DNA of 17,408 nt, from the NCBI GenBank assembly GCA_035544835.1, contig DASZZV010000407.1, forward strand, positions 1 to 17,408. The letters are read 5' to 3'. This document shows, in pieces, positions 1 through 7,785 of this stretch; positions within the stretch are counted from its first letter, which is position 1; every line of letters starts with the position of its first letter. The notes beneath the pieces are model-generated. The model was not told where the DNA came from and did not search any database. It saw only the letters and a program-made list of their open reading frames with translations. The stretch comes from DASZZV01 sp035544835 (lineage in GTDB: Bacteria; Acidobacteriota; Thermoanaerobaculia; Gp7-AA8). The translations under genes were made by a program, and so were the position numbers.

Positions 1-140
1 GGTGTCATCCCGAGCGTCGAGCGAGGGATCTGGGCGGGGGACTCGACCCTTCGGCGCCTCGCACAATCGTAAGAGAGCTCCAAGACTCCACACCGCAAGG
101 CCCCCTCCCAGATCCCTCGCTCGACGCTCGGGATGACACC
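1..140. repeat. Inverted repeat with 40-nt arms (REP/BIME-like)
   Basis: Arms 1-40 and 101-140 are reverse complements with one mismatch; the outer 34 bases (1-34 against 107-140) match perfectly. The 60-base centre (41-100) shows nothing recognisable. Each arm can form an imperfect hairpin closed by ATCCC and GGGAT around GAGCG-type repeats. The element lies just upstream of uvrA and starts at the first base of the window, so it may extend to the left. The motif resembles dispersed intergenic repeats of many high-GC bacteria, which is recollection rather than a search result. It could also act as a terminator for a gene further left. Confidence 0.85.
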
Positions 141-241
141 CACTCAGTTTTCTCGGTGGCAGCGTGCACGCCGTCCCTTGCTCAGATGGCACCCTGACCC
201 CGGAACATCCCGCCCCCCAACCCTGTTTTTCTCATCGCTCC

Positions 242-3049
242 ATGAAGCAGCACATCATCTCCATCCGCGGCGCCCGGACTCATAACCTCAAGGGCGTCGA
301 TGTCGACATTCCTCAGCGACTGCTCACGGTCATCACCGGCCGGTCGGGCTCCGGCAAGAGCTCGCTGGCCTTCGACACGCTGTACGCCGAGGGACAGCGG
401 AGGTTCGTCGAGTCGATGTCGACGTATGTCCGTCAATTTCTAGAGAGGATGAACCGCCCCGAGGTCGAATCGATCGACGGCATCCTTCCGGCGATCTCGA
501 TCGAGCAGAAGAACTCCGTCAAGAACGCGCGGTCGACCGTGGCCACCGCCACGGAGATCGCCGACTACGCGCGCCTCTTCATGACGTACTGCGGGGAGAC
601 CTTCTGCCCGGTCTGCGGCACAGTCGTGAAGAAGGAGAGCGCGCAATCGGTCGCATCGATTGTCATGGAGAAGTTTGACGGTGAGCGGATCGTCGTCCTC
701 GCGCCGATCACGTTCTCCGACGATACGCGCGGCGAGATTCTCATGCAGCTCATCAAGGCCGGTTACTACCGTGCCTGGATCGATGGGGCGATCGTCGACC
801 TCAAGGAGCACGATCTCTCCGGGCACACCTCCGCCGAGATCGTGCTGGGACGATTCGCGATCCGGGAAGACGAGCGCGCAAGAGTAGTAGAGGCAATCGA
901 GCAGGCTTTCTCGATCTCCCGCGGCGTCGTTACGGTTCTGAGCCAGGTGGGGGAGGAGTGGAAGCGGCGGAGGTTCACCTACACCTTTTCATGCGACACC
1001 TGCGAGACCGAGTTCCCCGATCCGGTTCCGCATCTCTTCTCCTTCAACTCGCCGCTGGGGGCCTGTCCAACCTGCCAGGGATATGGTCGAGTCATCGGCA
1101 TCGATCTCGACAAAGTGATTCCCAATCGCGGTCTCTCTCTCAACGAGCGTCCGATCGCTCCCTGGAACTCGCCCGGCTACGAGGACACCTACGAGGACCT
1201 CGAAAAAGCGTCCAGGAAATACGGCCTGCGACTCGACATTCCGATCGACCAGATGAGCCCCGAGGAGTGGGAGCTGCTCTACCGAGGTCGCAGCAAGTGG
1301 TATGGCATCAAGGGATTTTTCGAGTGGCTGGAGACCAAGAAGTACAAGATTCACGTTCGGGTAAAACTCGCGAAATATCGCAGCTACGAGCTGTGCGTGG
1401 CCTGCCAGGGGACACGCCTCAAGGCCGAGTCGAGAAACGTTCTCTTCCGCGGACGCACCATCGCTGACCTCTTCTCCATGAACGTCGGTGCAGCGCGGAA
1501 GTTCTGGGAGTTGCTCCCGATGTCACTCGGGGAAGAGAAGATGGCCGGTCACCTCCGCCGCGAGATCCTGAACCGTCTGATTTACCTCGACGAGGTCGGG
1601 CTCTCTTATCTCACGCTGGATCGGCAGACTCGCACACTCTCCGGTGGCGAGTCCCAGCGCATCAACCTGGCCGCCGCCCTCGGCGGCGGCTTGACCGAGA
1701 CGATGTATGTCATCGACGAGCCGACGGTCGGTCTTCACGCTCGCGACAGCGAACGGCTGCTGGCTGTACTGCGGCGTCTCAGCATCAGCGGCAACACCGT
1801 AATCGTCGTCGAGCACGATCCGCTCATCATCGCTGGAGCCGATCATCTCATCGAGCTCGGTCCCGGCGCCGGCGAGCTGGGAGGCCGGCTCATCTTCAGC
1901 GGGACGCACGCCGAGTACGAATCGGGACGGACCGATTCGCCGTCCGAAGTCGACGACGAGGATTCGAAGCCCGTCGGGATCGACTCGCCTGACCATCCCG
2001 GCATCACCATCCGCGGCGCGGCCGCCCACAATCTGAAGAACGTCGATGTGACCATTCCCCTCAATGCACTGGTGGCGATCGCCGGTGTTTCCGGATCGGG
2101 AAAATCATCGCTCATCCGCGATTGTCTCTACCTCGGATTTCAGCGGACGTATCGCGGCGCCTCCAGTGTCGATGCCGGGAAGCTTGCAGGACTCGAGGGA
2201 GTCGAACAGATCGACGAGATCGAGCTGGTCGATCAGAGTCCGATCGGTCGTTCCTCCCGTTCGAATCCAGCCACCTATGTCAAAGCGTGGGATGAGATCC
2301 GAAAGGTGCTGGCCTCGACGACGAACGCCAAACTCAACGGCATCACTCCCGGCATGCTCTCCTTCAATACTGCAGGCGGACGATGCGAGCACTGCCAGGG
2401 GAGTGGCGTTGTCGAGATCGATATGCAGTTCCTGGCCGACGTCGAAGTGAGTTGCGAGAAATGTCTCGGCCAGCGCTTCACCGAGAAAGTGCTCAAGCTG
2501 ACATACAAAGGGAAGAACGTTGCCGCAATTCTCGATATGACCGTCGACGAGGCCATCCGCTTCTTTGTCGATCGGCGCGCTATCGTCAAAAAACTCGACT
2601 CGCTCCGTTCTGTCGGTCTCGGCTATCTCCGGCTGGGGCAATCGACGGCCTCGCTTTCCGGCGGGGAAGCGCAGCGCCTCAAGCTCGCATCCTTCCTCAC
2701 CGGAAGCGAGAGGGCAGTGGCGCGACGGCTGCTGTTGTTCGACGAGCCGACCACCGGCCTTCACTCCGACGACGTTCGCCAACTCCTGCGCACGTTTCGT
2801 GATCTCATCAGGCGTGGTCATTCCCTCGTCGTGATCGAGCACAACCTGCAGCTCATCGAGGCGGCTGACTACGTGATCGAGCTCGGTCCCGAAGGTGGAG
2901 ACGGCGGCGGATACGTCGTGGCTACCGGAGCTCCAGCTCAGCTAGCCGCCAATCTCGCCAGCGTCACAGGTCGATTTCTCGGCCGTGCGCGTTTCACACC
3001 CCGTCCAGCGCAGGCCACGGCCCTGGAAAGCCAGCTCACCCCAGACTGA
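242..3049 (+). CDS. uvrA: UvrA, excinuclease ABC subunit A
   Basis: DNA-damage recognition ATPase of nucleotide excision repair; as a dimer it scans DNA and loads UvrB. The 935-residue product has two ABC modules in the usual UvrA order: Walker A GRSGSGKS (33-40), a UvrB-binding and insertion region (about 122-245), zinc-binding cysteines 251/254/275/278, signature LSGGES (466-471), Walker B ending IDEP (491-494), second Walker A GVSGSGKS (615-622), zinc cysteines 715/718/738/741, signature LSGGEA (805-810) and second Walker B LLFDEP (831-836). The length and the presence of the 122-245 region fit a full UvrA rather than the shortened UvrA2 type. I chose ATG 242, giving MKQHIISIRG, over an in-frame GTG at 164 that would add 26 unconserved residues; neither has a good Shine-Dalgarno site. 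Several motif positions vary from the commonest form (GRSGSGKS, DEPTVGLHARD), so it may be a paralog of a more canonical UvrA elsewhere. Confidence 0.95.
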   Translation: MKQHIISIRGARTHNLKGVDVDIPQRLLTVITGRSGSGKSSLAFDTLYAEGQRRFVESMSTYVRQFLERMNRPEVESIDGILPAISIEQKNSVKNARSTVATATEIADYARLFMTYCGETFCPVCGTVVKKESAQSVASIVMEKFDGERIVVLAPITFSDDTRGEILMQLIKAGYYRAWIDGAIVDLKEHDLSGHTSAEIVLGRFAIREDERARVVEAIEQAFSISRGVVTVLSQVGEEWKRRRFTYTFSCDTCETEFPDPVPHLFSFNSPLGACPTCQGYGRVIGIDLDKVIPNRGLSLNERPIAPWNSPGYEDTYEDLEKASRKYGLRLDIPIDQMSPEEWELLYRGRSKWYGIKGFFEWLETKKYKIHVRVKLAKYRSYELCVACQGTRLKAESRNVLFRGRTIADLFSMNVGAARKFWELLPMSLGEEKMAGHLRREILNRLIYLDEVGLSYLTLDRQTRTLSGGESQRINLAAALGGGLTETMYVIDEPTVGLHARDSERLLAVLRRLSISGNTVIVVEHDPLIIAGADHLIELGPGAGELGGRLIFSGTHAEYESGRTDSPSEVDDEDSKPVGIDSPDHPGITIRGAAAHNLKNVDVTIPLNALVAIAGVSGSGKSSLIRDCLYLGFQRTYRGASSVDAGKLAGLEGVEQIDEIELVDQSPIGRSSRSNPATYVKAWDEIRKVLASTTNAKLNGITPGMLSFNTAGGRCEHCQGSGVVEIDMQFLADVEVSCEKCLGQRFTEKVLKLTYKGKNVAAILDMTVDEAIRFFVDRRAIVKKLDSLRSVGLGYLRLGQSTASLSGGEAQRLKLASFLTGSERAVARRLLLFDEPTTGLHSDDVRQLLRTFRDLIRRGHSLVVIEHNLQLIEAADYVIELGPEGGDGGGYVVATGAPAQLAANLASVTGRFLGRARFTPRPAQATALESQLTPD

Positions 3050-3093
3050 ATAAGCTGGGAGGCTGGCCCCTGTTACAGTTAAACTGACGCTCT

Positions 3094-3111
3094 GTCGTCC
3101 CAGCGGACGAC
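3094..3111 (+). other. Short perfect hairpin between uvrA and the transporter
   Basis: GTCGTCC (3094-3100) and GGACGAC (3105-3111) form a 7-bp stem with a CAGC loop. No T run follows, so it is not a standard intrinsic terminator. It could weakly end uvrA transcripts or sit in the transporter mRNA leader, 34 bases before that start codon. The rest of this 96-base gap shows no convincing promoter. Confidence 0.35.
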
Positions 3112-3131
3112 TGGCTGCTACTTTATTCTCA

Positions 3132-3137
3132 GTGAGG
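3132..3137 (+). promoter_or_regulatory. Ribosome binding site of the OPT transporter
   Basis: GTGAGG, complementary to the 16S rRNA 3' end, lies 8 bases before ATG 3146 and supports that start. The same hexamer precedes the preferred topA start. Confidence 0.65.
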
Positions 3138-3145
3138 TCTCTCTG

Positions 3146-5491
3146 ATGGCCAGCATTGTTCCGAACGAGTTTCCAGACCGGATTGGAGAAGTCCCTGGAG
3201 CTCCAACTGCCATTCCGTTCGAGCCGTACATACCATCCGAAGTCCAGATGCGCGAGCTCACGTTCCTACCTCTTGTGGTGGGAACGATTCTCGGCATCAT
3301 CTTCGGCGCCTCGTCTCTGTACCTGGTCCTGAAGGTCGGCCTCACGGTCAGCGCCTCAATCCCCGTTGCCGTCATCTCCATCACGCTGTTCCGGCTTCTT
3401 TCGAAGATCGGTCTCCGAGACGCCACGATTCTCGAGAACAACATCGTGCAGACGGCCGGATCGGCGGGAGAGTCGATCGCCTTCGGGGTCGGCGTCACCA
3501 TGCCGGCCATCATGATTCTCGGTTTCGATCTCGAGATCACTCGCGTGATGCTCGTGGCGGTTCTGGGTGGTCTGATCGGCATCCTGATGATGATTCCGCT
3601 TCGCCGCGCGCTCATCGTCGCTCAGCACGGTATTCTCAAATACCCCGAGGGAACGGCCTGCGCGGAAGTGCTGAAAGCGGGAGCCTCGGCGGAGTCGCGA
3701 GCCAACGCCTCGGAGACGGCCAAGCGTGAAGCGGCGGCGCTGGGTGGTGAAGAGACCAGCGCCAAGACCATCTTCACCGGCTTCGGCATCGGTTTCCTCT
3801 ATCAGAGCCTCATGGCGGCTTTCCGAGCCTGGAAGGATACGCCGGAGAAAGTCTTCGGAGCGCCCTTCGCCGGGGGATCGATCTCGACGGAGATCTCGCC
3901 GGCGCTGCTCGGCGTCGGTTACATCATCGGACCGCGCATCGCCTCGATCATGTGCGCAGGCGGCGTTCTCGCCTACCTCGTACTCATTCCAATGATCAAG
4001 TTCTTCGGTTCGTCGCTCGCCACGCCACTCGCGCCCGCCACGACCCTTCTGATCCGCGACATGAGCCCGGGCCAGATTCGTAATGCTTACGTTCTCTACA
4101 TCGGCGCTGGAGCGGTTGCAGCCGGCGGCATCATCAGCGTCTTCCGATCGTTGCCGACCATCTGGCATGGACTCAAGGGCGGCCTGAAAGACATGCAGAA
4201 CGTGAAGGACCAGTCGCTGGCCGTGGCTCGAATCGACCGCGACCTGCCGATGAAGCTGGTCTTCCTTGGAATCATCGGGCTCGTGCTGGCAATCGCCTTC
4301 TCCAACCCGCTTTACGCCGGCGGCGTCGGCTTCCTGACGCGCCTGGGCGCGGCCATTCTCATCGTCGTGTTCGGTTTCCTGTTCGTGACGGTCTCCTCGC
4401 GTCTCACGGGTGAGATTGGCTCTTCATCGAATCCGATCTCCGGAATGACGGTGGCCACGCTTCTTTTGACCTGCCTCATTTTCCTCATGCTGAACTGGAC
4501 CGGCAGCAACTACTACGTTACTGCGCTGTCGATCGGAGCGATCGTCTGCATCGCTTCGTCGAACGGCGGGACGACGTCGCAGGATCTCAAGACCGGCTAT
4601 CTGGTGGGCGCGACCCCCAGTTCGCAGCAGATCGCCATCCTGGTCGGCGCGCTGGCTTCAGCCCTCGTGCTCGGACCGATTCTTCTCGGCCTCAACAACT
4701 CCGCGACTGTTTATGTCCCTGTAAAAGAAGCGCTGGTGGCTCCAGCAGGTGAAGCCTCGAGCCGCGTTGAAAACCTGAAAGGGCCCCAGGCTGGCGAGGA
4801 TTCGAAGCTGTATCACGTATGGCACAAGCAGGATCCGGCTGGCGGAAACGCGATCAAGTTTCTAGTCGACGACAGCGGCAAAGCTGTTTACCGCGTCGAT
4901 CCTGGAATCAACGGAACTGAGACGACTCGGGCGAACGGCCAGCACGTGACGAAGTTCGACGCGCCGAAAGCGACGCTGATGTCTTACATCATCAAAGGCA
5001 TTCTGAGCAGAAAGCTGCCCTGGGCGCTCGTTCTGCTCGGCGTAATGACCGCTCTGATTCTCGAGATGTGCGGGATTCCTTCGTTGGCTTTCGCGGTTGG
5101 CGTTTACCTCCCGCTCTCGTCCTCGTCGCCGATCCTCATTGGCGGTCTCGTTCGTCTGGCCGTGGATCGTTACCTGCGCGGCAAGTACAAAGACAAGAAC
5201 CTCACCGAGGAGCAATTGGTCGCGGAGACCGACAAGAGTCCGGGCGTTCTCATGGCCTCGGGCTATATCGCGGGTGGCGCGATCGCCGGAATCATCGTCG
5301 CCTTCCTGGCAGGTGTTCCAAAGTTCGAGAGCTTCAACACGACCCTGAACAATATCGCCGAGAAGAACCCCTTCGTGACCGGTGCCCACGCCGACATGCT
5401 CTCGATGATTCCATTCATCATCCTGACCGGGCTGCTCTGGATGACGGGACGCGAGCTGATCCTGAGGCCGGCAAAACGGGTCGCCGACTAA
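3146..5491 (+). CDS. OPT-family oligopeptide transporter
   Basis: Inner-membrane transporter of the OPT/YSL superfamily, whose members import small peptides, glutathione-like compounds or metal chelates, usually with protons; the substrate here cannot be read from sequence. The 781-residue protein has a short cytoplasmic-looking N-terminus and then many hydrophobic helices. The typical OPT segment NNIVQTAGSAGESIAFGVG falls near residues 98-116, and SSNGGTTSQDLKTGYLVGATP, another family hallmark, lies in the middle. A hydrophilic insertion of about 85 residues (roughly 522-607, including YHVWHKQDPAGG and YRVDPGINGTE) separates the later helices before the LPWALVLLGV helix. The start at ATG 3146 has a GTGAGG site 8 bases upstream. 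The gene follows uvrA by 96 bases with no functional link, and it ends at a strong terminator, so it is probably its own transcription unit. Confidence 0.93.
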   Translation: MASIVPNEFPDRIGEVPGAPTAIPFEPYIPSEVQMRELTFLPLVVGTILGIIFGASSLYLVLKVGLTVSASIPVAVISITLFRLLSKIGLRDATILENNIVQTAGSAGESIAFGVGVTMPAIMILGFDLEITRVMLVAVLGGLIGILMMIPLRRALIVAQHGILKYPEGTACAEVLKAGASAESRANASETAKREAAALGGEETSAKTIFTGFGIGFLYQSLMAAFRAWKDTPEKVFGAPFAGGSISTEISPALLGVGYIIGPRIASIMCAGGVLAYLVLIPMIKFFGSSLATPLAPATTLLIRDMSPGQIRNAYVLYIGAGAVAAGGIISVFRSLPTIWHGLKGGLKDMQNVKDQSLAVARIDRDLPMKLVFLGIIGLVLAIAFSNPLYAGGVGFLTRLGAAILIVVFGFLFVTVSSRLTGEIGSSSNPISGMTVATLLLTCLIFLMLNWTGSNYYVTALSIGAIVCIASSNGGTTSQDLKTGYLVGATPSSQQIAILVGALASALVLGPILLGLNNSATVYVPVKEALVAPAGEASSRVENLKGPQAGEDSKLYHVWHKQDPAGGNAIKFLVDDSGKAVYRVDPGINGTETTRANGQHVTKFDAPKATLMSYIIKGILSRKLPWALVLLGVMTALILEMCGIPSLAFAVGVYLPLSSSSPILIGGLVRLAVDRYLRGKYKDKNLTEEQLVAETDKSPGVLMASGYIAGGAIAGIIVAFLAGVPKFESFNTTLNNIAEKNPFVTGAHADMLSMIPFIILTGLLWMTGRELILRPAKRVAD

Positions 5492-5510
5492 GGCTCTCTT
5501 ACAACCATGA

Positions 5511-5540
5511 AAAGCCGCCCCCAAGGGCGGCTTTCTCTGA
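5511..5540 (+). terminator. Intrinsic terminator of the OPT transporter gene
   Basis: AAAGCCGCCC (5511-5520) pairs perfectly with GGGCGGCTTT (5525-5534) around a CCAA loop, 19 bases after the stop codon. The T-rich 3' side runs on into CTCT. The A-rich 5' and T-rich 3' sides make it potentially bidirectional. Confidence 0.8.
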
Positions 5541-5559
5541 AGTTTGGCCATTCATGCGC

Positions 5560-5819
5560 GGCCCGGAGGGCCAGTAAGCCGGTAGCCAGTGGTGAGCGAA
5601 GCGAACCACTGGACGCGGGATCATAACGATTCTTTTTTTTCAGAGCCCCGGCAGGGGCGCGAGCGATCGACAGAAGAGCCCGTCCAGTCGAGGCATCCGG
5701 TGGCGGCTTTCGCCCCTGCCGGGGCTCGGTGAAAACTTCAAACAAATTATTGATTCCTGACATCTTCCAGTGGTTCGCTTCGCTCACCACTGGCTACCAG
5801 CTCCGCGGCCCTCCGGGCC
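5560..5819. repeat. Nested composite inverted repeat (260 bp)
   Basis: The outer arms are 5560-5613 and 5766-5819. Within them 33 bases (5581-5613 against 5766-5798) and a 13-base GC block (5560-5572 against 5807-5819) are perfect reverse complements, separated by 8 poorly matching bases. Each arm folds on its own: CCAGTGGT pairs with ACCACTGG across an 11-base loop, and GGCCC pairs with GGGCC. An inner pair of perfect 17-base arms (5643-5659 and 5711-5727) carries the AGCCCCGGCAGGGGC palindrome. A T8 run sits at 5633-5640. No open reading frame of interest is contained. This element and the preceding terminator account for most of the gene-free stretch 5492-5871; bases 5820-5871 show nothing. 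Confidence 0.9.
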
Positions 5820-5871
5820 TCACACACCGGGCACTAGCTCGCCTTCTTCGATGACAGGCGTGATGAGCGCG

Positions 5872-6243
5872 TCAGCGGATCACGCAGCGGCGGCGTTCCT
5901 CGGCCGACCAGGTCCGCGAGATCCGTCGCGCCTTCCACTGAGGCGCGATCCGGCTGCTGAACCAGAACCAGACAAAAAACAGATGCAGCACCAGAAGCGC
6001 GCTGAGCGACACGTCACGGCTGAGAAATGGAATATGGGCCGGACGCCAGAAGAGGAAGAAGAAATCGACGGCCAAAAGAAGAAATGTATCCACCACGTCC
6101 CGAATCGTCGCACGTACCCGAGCGGCACGAATCGAGCGGGCCGCATCATGAATGGCGGCGGGAGCCGTCGAGGCCGGACCTGCCACGCCGGGAAGGAACT
6201 GTTTCTTTCGATCCGATTGAGGAGATGGGGCGGTACGCTGCAC
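5872..6243 (-). CDS. Hypothetical small two-helix membrane protein
   Basis: I do not recognise this 123-residue protein. It is basic at the N-terminus, then has two strongly hydrophobic segments at about 48-66 (VVDTFLLLAVDFFFLFW) and 79-99 (SLSALLVLHLFFVWFWF), and ends in a basic and acidic tail, so it would be an inner-membrane protein. The GTG start at 6243 is supported by a GGAG site (6251-6254) 7 bases upstream. It lies 62 bases after the DUF5666-like gene on the same strand and could be co-transcribed. Other frames here are also open, and high GC content can create long chance ORFs, so the call rests on the ribosome site, the same-strand context and a sensible membrane topology. Confidence 0.5.
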   Translation of the reverse strand: MQRTAPSPQSDRKKQFLPGVAGPASTAPAAIHDAARSIRAARVRATIRDVVDTFLLLAVDFFFLFWRPAHIPFLSRDVSLSALLVLHLFFVWFWFSSRIAPQWKARRISRTWSAEERRRCVIR

Positions 6244-6265
6244 CTGTGAGCTCCGAAGTGAGACC

Positions 6266-6291
6266 GGAGCGACCCTTCGCAGGGCCGCTCC
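6266..6291 (-). terminator. Hairpin after the DUF5666-like gene
   Basis: In the minus-strand RNA an 11-bp stem forms (GGAGCGGCCCU with AGGGUCGCUCC, one G-U pair) closed by a GCGA tetraloop of the GNRA class, 14 bases after the stop codon at 6306. No U run follows, so termination is uncertain. It may instead protect the transcript 3' end or separate expression from the small downstream gene. Confidence 0.4.
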
Positions 6292-6305
6292 CTTTCATAA
6301 ACCAT

Positions 6306-7553
6306 TTAGCGGGTTCGAATGGTCTGGGCGATGTAGTGCCGGTTGGCGTCGCGGAACGCTTTGACGACCACCTTGTCGCCAACCTTCAGCTGGTTGGCGG
6401 TGACGTAGGTTCCAGTTCGGGTGCGAACGATGAAGTCTTCGTCAACCAGAATTGTGAACATACGGGAGCTCGTCGTCTCTTTGACCGACGTCTCCTTGAC
6501 GGTGAGTTTGCCGGTGTCGCTGAGGTCGCCCTGGACCGTTCCGTAAATGACGACAGCGGTCAGGTCGGTGTCACCGGTGGTGGTGACGTCATCGCCGTCC
6601 CTTCCGCGAACGCCGGTATCGAGCGAGGACATTCTGACCGTCGAGGCGAGAAATACATCGTTCGAACCGTATCGTCCACTCACCTCCACCCGATCGCCGA
6701 CATGCAGGTCGGCAATTCGAAGGGAACGGCCCGAGGAATCCGTCGCGTCGCGGGCGTCGACAGGGATTTCGACATTCCGATCAGTGGTGACGCGGAAGGT
6801 CTGGCCCCTCGTGTCCATCCGTGTGATGCGTCCGACAACAGCCGTGATCGTCGAGCGATCGACATCGGTTGCGCCGGTTGCTGAGACGCTCGTCAAGACG
6901 TCGATAGATCGCGCCCGCAGATCGTTGATCGAATTCGCAGGCGCAATCTGAATGCGTACTCTGTCGCCGGCCTCGATGTTGGAGATTCGATAGGACTGGC
7001 CCTGAAAGTAAACCGGGGTGGTAGAGGTTCCCTGGATCGTGTAGATCTGGCGGTCGTCGGTCTCGACGACGATGCGAGTCTCCTGGTCAGGAGTATTGCG
7101 AACGATGCCTTCGATCGGACTCGCGGGAATGGCAGTGCCCGATGAGCCTGCGCCGCCACGTCCCAGCAACAGGACGTCGTCGGCCGAGACCGAGTACGAA
7201 GCGCCGCCCATTCCCGAGACTTCGACCCGATCGCCAGTGTGTAGCCGCCCGAAACCCGAGGCGCCTGAGAAGATATCCGAAGTACCGCCGAAACCACGGT
7301 ACTGGGTGGCGAGAGCGTCGGTAGTCACGCGGACTGACCGCGTCTGTCCGTCGGGTGTGAGGTCGAAAATCCCCCGCGACGTGTCCGTTTTGGACACGGT
7401 CCCGATCACGCTGCCTCGGGCTCCGGCCCTGATTTGAGACGGATTGGACCAGACGCCACCACTCTGCCCAAACGTGTTCTGCGCGAAGCCGTACGGCGCG
7501 AGCAGACAGAGGGCTACGGCCACCAGAGTTCGCTTGAGTAATAGTTTGTGCAT
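6306..7553 (-). CDS. Exported protein with four DUF5666-like repeats
   Basis: A secreted or envelope protein of unknown function, 415 residues. It begins with a clear signal peptide (MHKLLLKRTLVAVALCLLAPYGFAQ, probable cleavage after AQ). Four repeats follow at about 45-125, 147-216, 238-307 and 333-413. Each has the pattern G-x-V/I, a stretch of beta-strand-like sequence, then a G-D-R/K-V turn (LHTGDRVEVSG, IEAGDRVRIQ, LHVGDRVEVSG, LKVGDKVVVKA). This matches the small beta-barrel modules annotated as DUF5666; their ligand is unknown. Serine and glycine-rich linkers separate the modules. There are no cysteines of note and no catalytic signature. The start at ATG 7553 is fixed by a strong AGGAGG site (7561-7566) with 7-base spacing. 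The small membrane-protein gene follows. Confidence 0.85.
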   Translation of the reverse strand: MHKLLLKRTLVAVALCLLAPYGFAQNTFGQSGGVWSNPSQIRAGARGSVIGTVSKTDTSRGIFDLTPDGQTRSVRVTTDALATQYRGFGGTSDIFSGASGFGRLHTGDRVEVSGMGGASYSVSADDVLLLGRGGAGSSGTAIPASPIEGIVRNTPDQETRIVVETDDRQIYTIQGTSTTPVYFQGQSYRISNIEAGDRVRIQIAPANSINDLRARSIDVLTSVSATGATDVDRSTITAVVGRITRMDTRGQTFRVTTDRNVEIPVDARDATDSSGRSLRIADLHVGDRVEVSGRYGSNDVFLASTVRMSSLDTGVRGRDGDDVTTTGDTDLTAVVIYGTVQGDLSDTGKLTVKETSVKETTSSRMFTILVDEDFIVRTRTGTYVTANQLKVGDKVVVKAFRDANRHYIAQTIRTR

Positions 7554-7560
7554 GTCGCTA

Positions 7561-7566
7561 CCTCCT
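7561..7566 (-). promoter_or_regulatory. Strong ribosome binding site of the DUF5666-like gene
   Basis: The minus strand reads AGGAGG, 7 bases before ATG 7553. It is the best Shine-Dalgarno match in the window; most neighbouring genes have weak ones. Confidence 0.8.
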
Positions 7567-7665
7567 GCGCATTCAACCGCAAACTACGAGCCAGACGAAA
7601 ATACCGTTCGAAGCCAGCCCGGTGTTGCCAGCACGAAGTGCTGAAGAAAAGATTCTGACGCACCT

Positions 7666-7761
7666 CCGAGGGGAGCGGGCGCCTCGCCCGCTCTGCAATC
7701 ACAACACGTCAATTCTTCGAGTATTCGCTCGAAGAGCGGGCGAGGCGCCCGCTCCCCTCGG
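7666..7761. repeat. Perfect 29-bp inverted repeat of two self-folding hairpins
   Basis: Arms 7666-7694 and 7733-7761 are perfect reverse complements. Each arm is itself a hairpin: GAGCGGGCG and CGCCCGCTC flank a 3-base loop (7673-7693; 7734-7754). The 38-base centre holds a further 8-bp stem, TCTTCGAG with CTCGAAGA (7714-7721/7728-7735), which overlaps the right arm and so competes with it. The element lies between the stop of the guanine deaminase gene (7786) and the DUF5666-like gene, where it may also end transcription, though no T run is present. A smaller hairpin CAGCAC-GAA-GTGCTG lies next to it at 7629-7643. Confidence 0.9.
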
Positions 7762-7785
7762 TCGTAACGCAGCTTAAGCCGGCGG

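Noticed and set aside
164..241. In-frame GTG upstream extension of uvrA
   Set aside because: The 26 added residues are not UvrA-like and no ribosome site precedes the GTG; ATG 242 gives the usual N-terminus.
2105..2842. Minus-strand open frame of 245 codons
   Set aside because: Antisense to the conserved second ABC module of uvrA; no domain seen.
3356..4168. Minus-strand open frame of 270 codons
   Set aside because: Antisense to the OPT transporter; Arg/Asp/Glu-rich without domains, as expected of the opposite strand of a membrane-protein gene.
5560..5819. CRISPR array or insertion sequence
   Set aside because: Repeats are inverted, not regularly spaced direct copies, and no transposase frame lies inside; 260 bp is too short for an autonomous element.
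6027..6884. Plus-strand open frame of 285 codons
   Set aside because: It lies antisense to the DUF5666-like gene and the small membrane-protein gene, has no recognisable domain and a composition typical of a shadow frame in GC-rich DNA.
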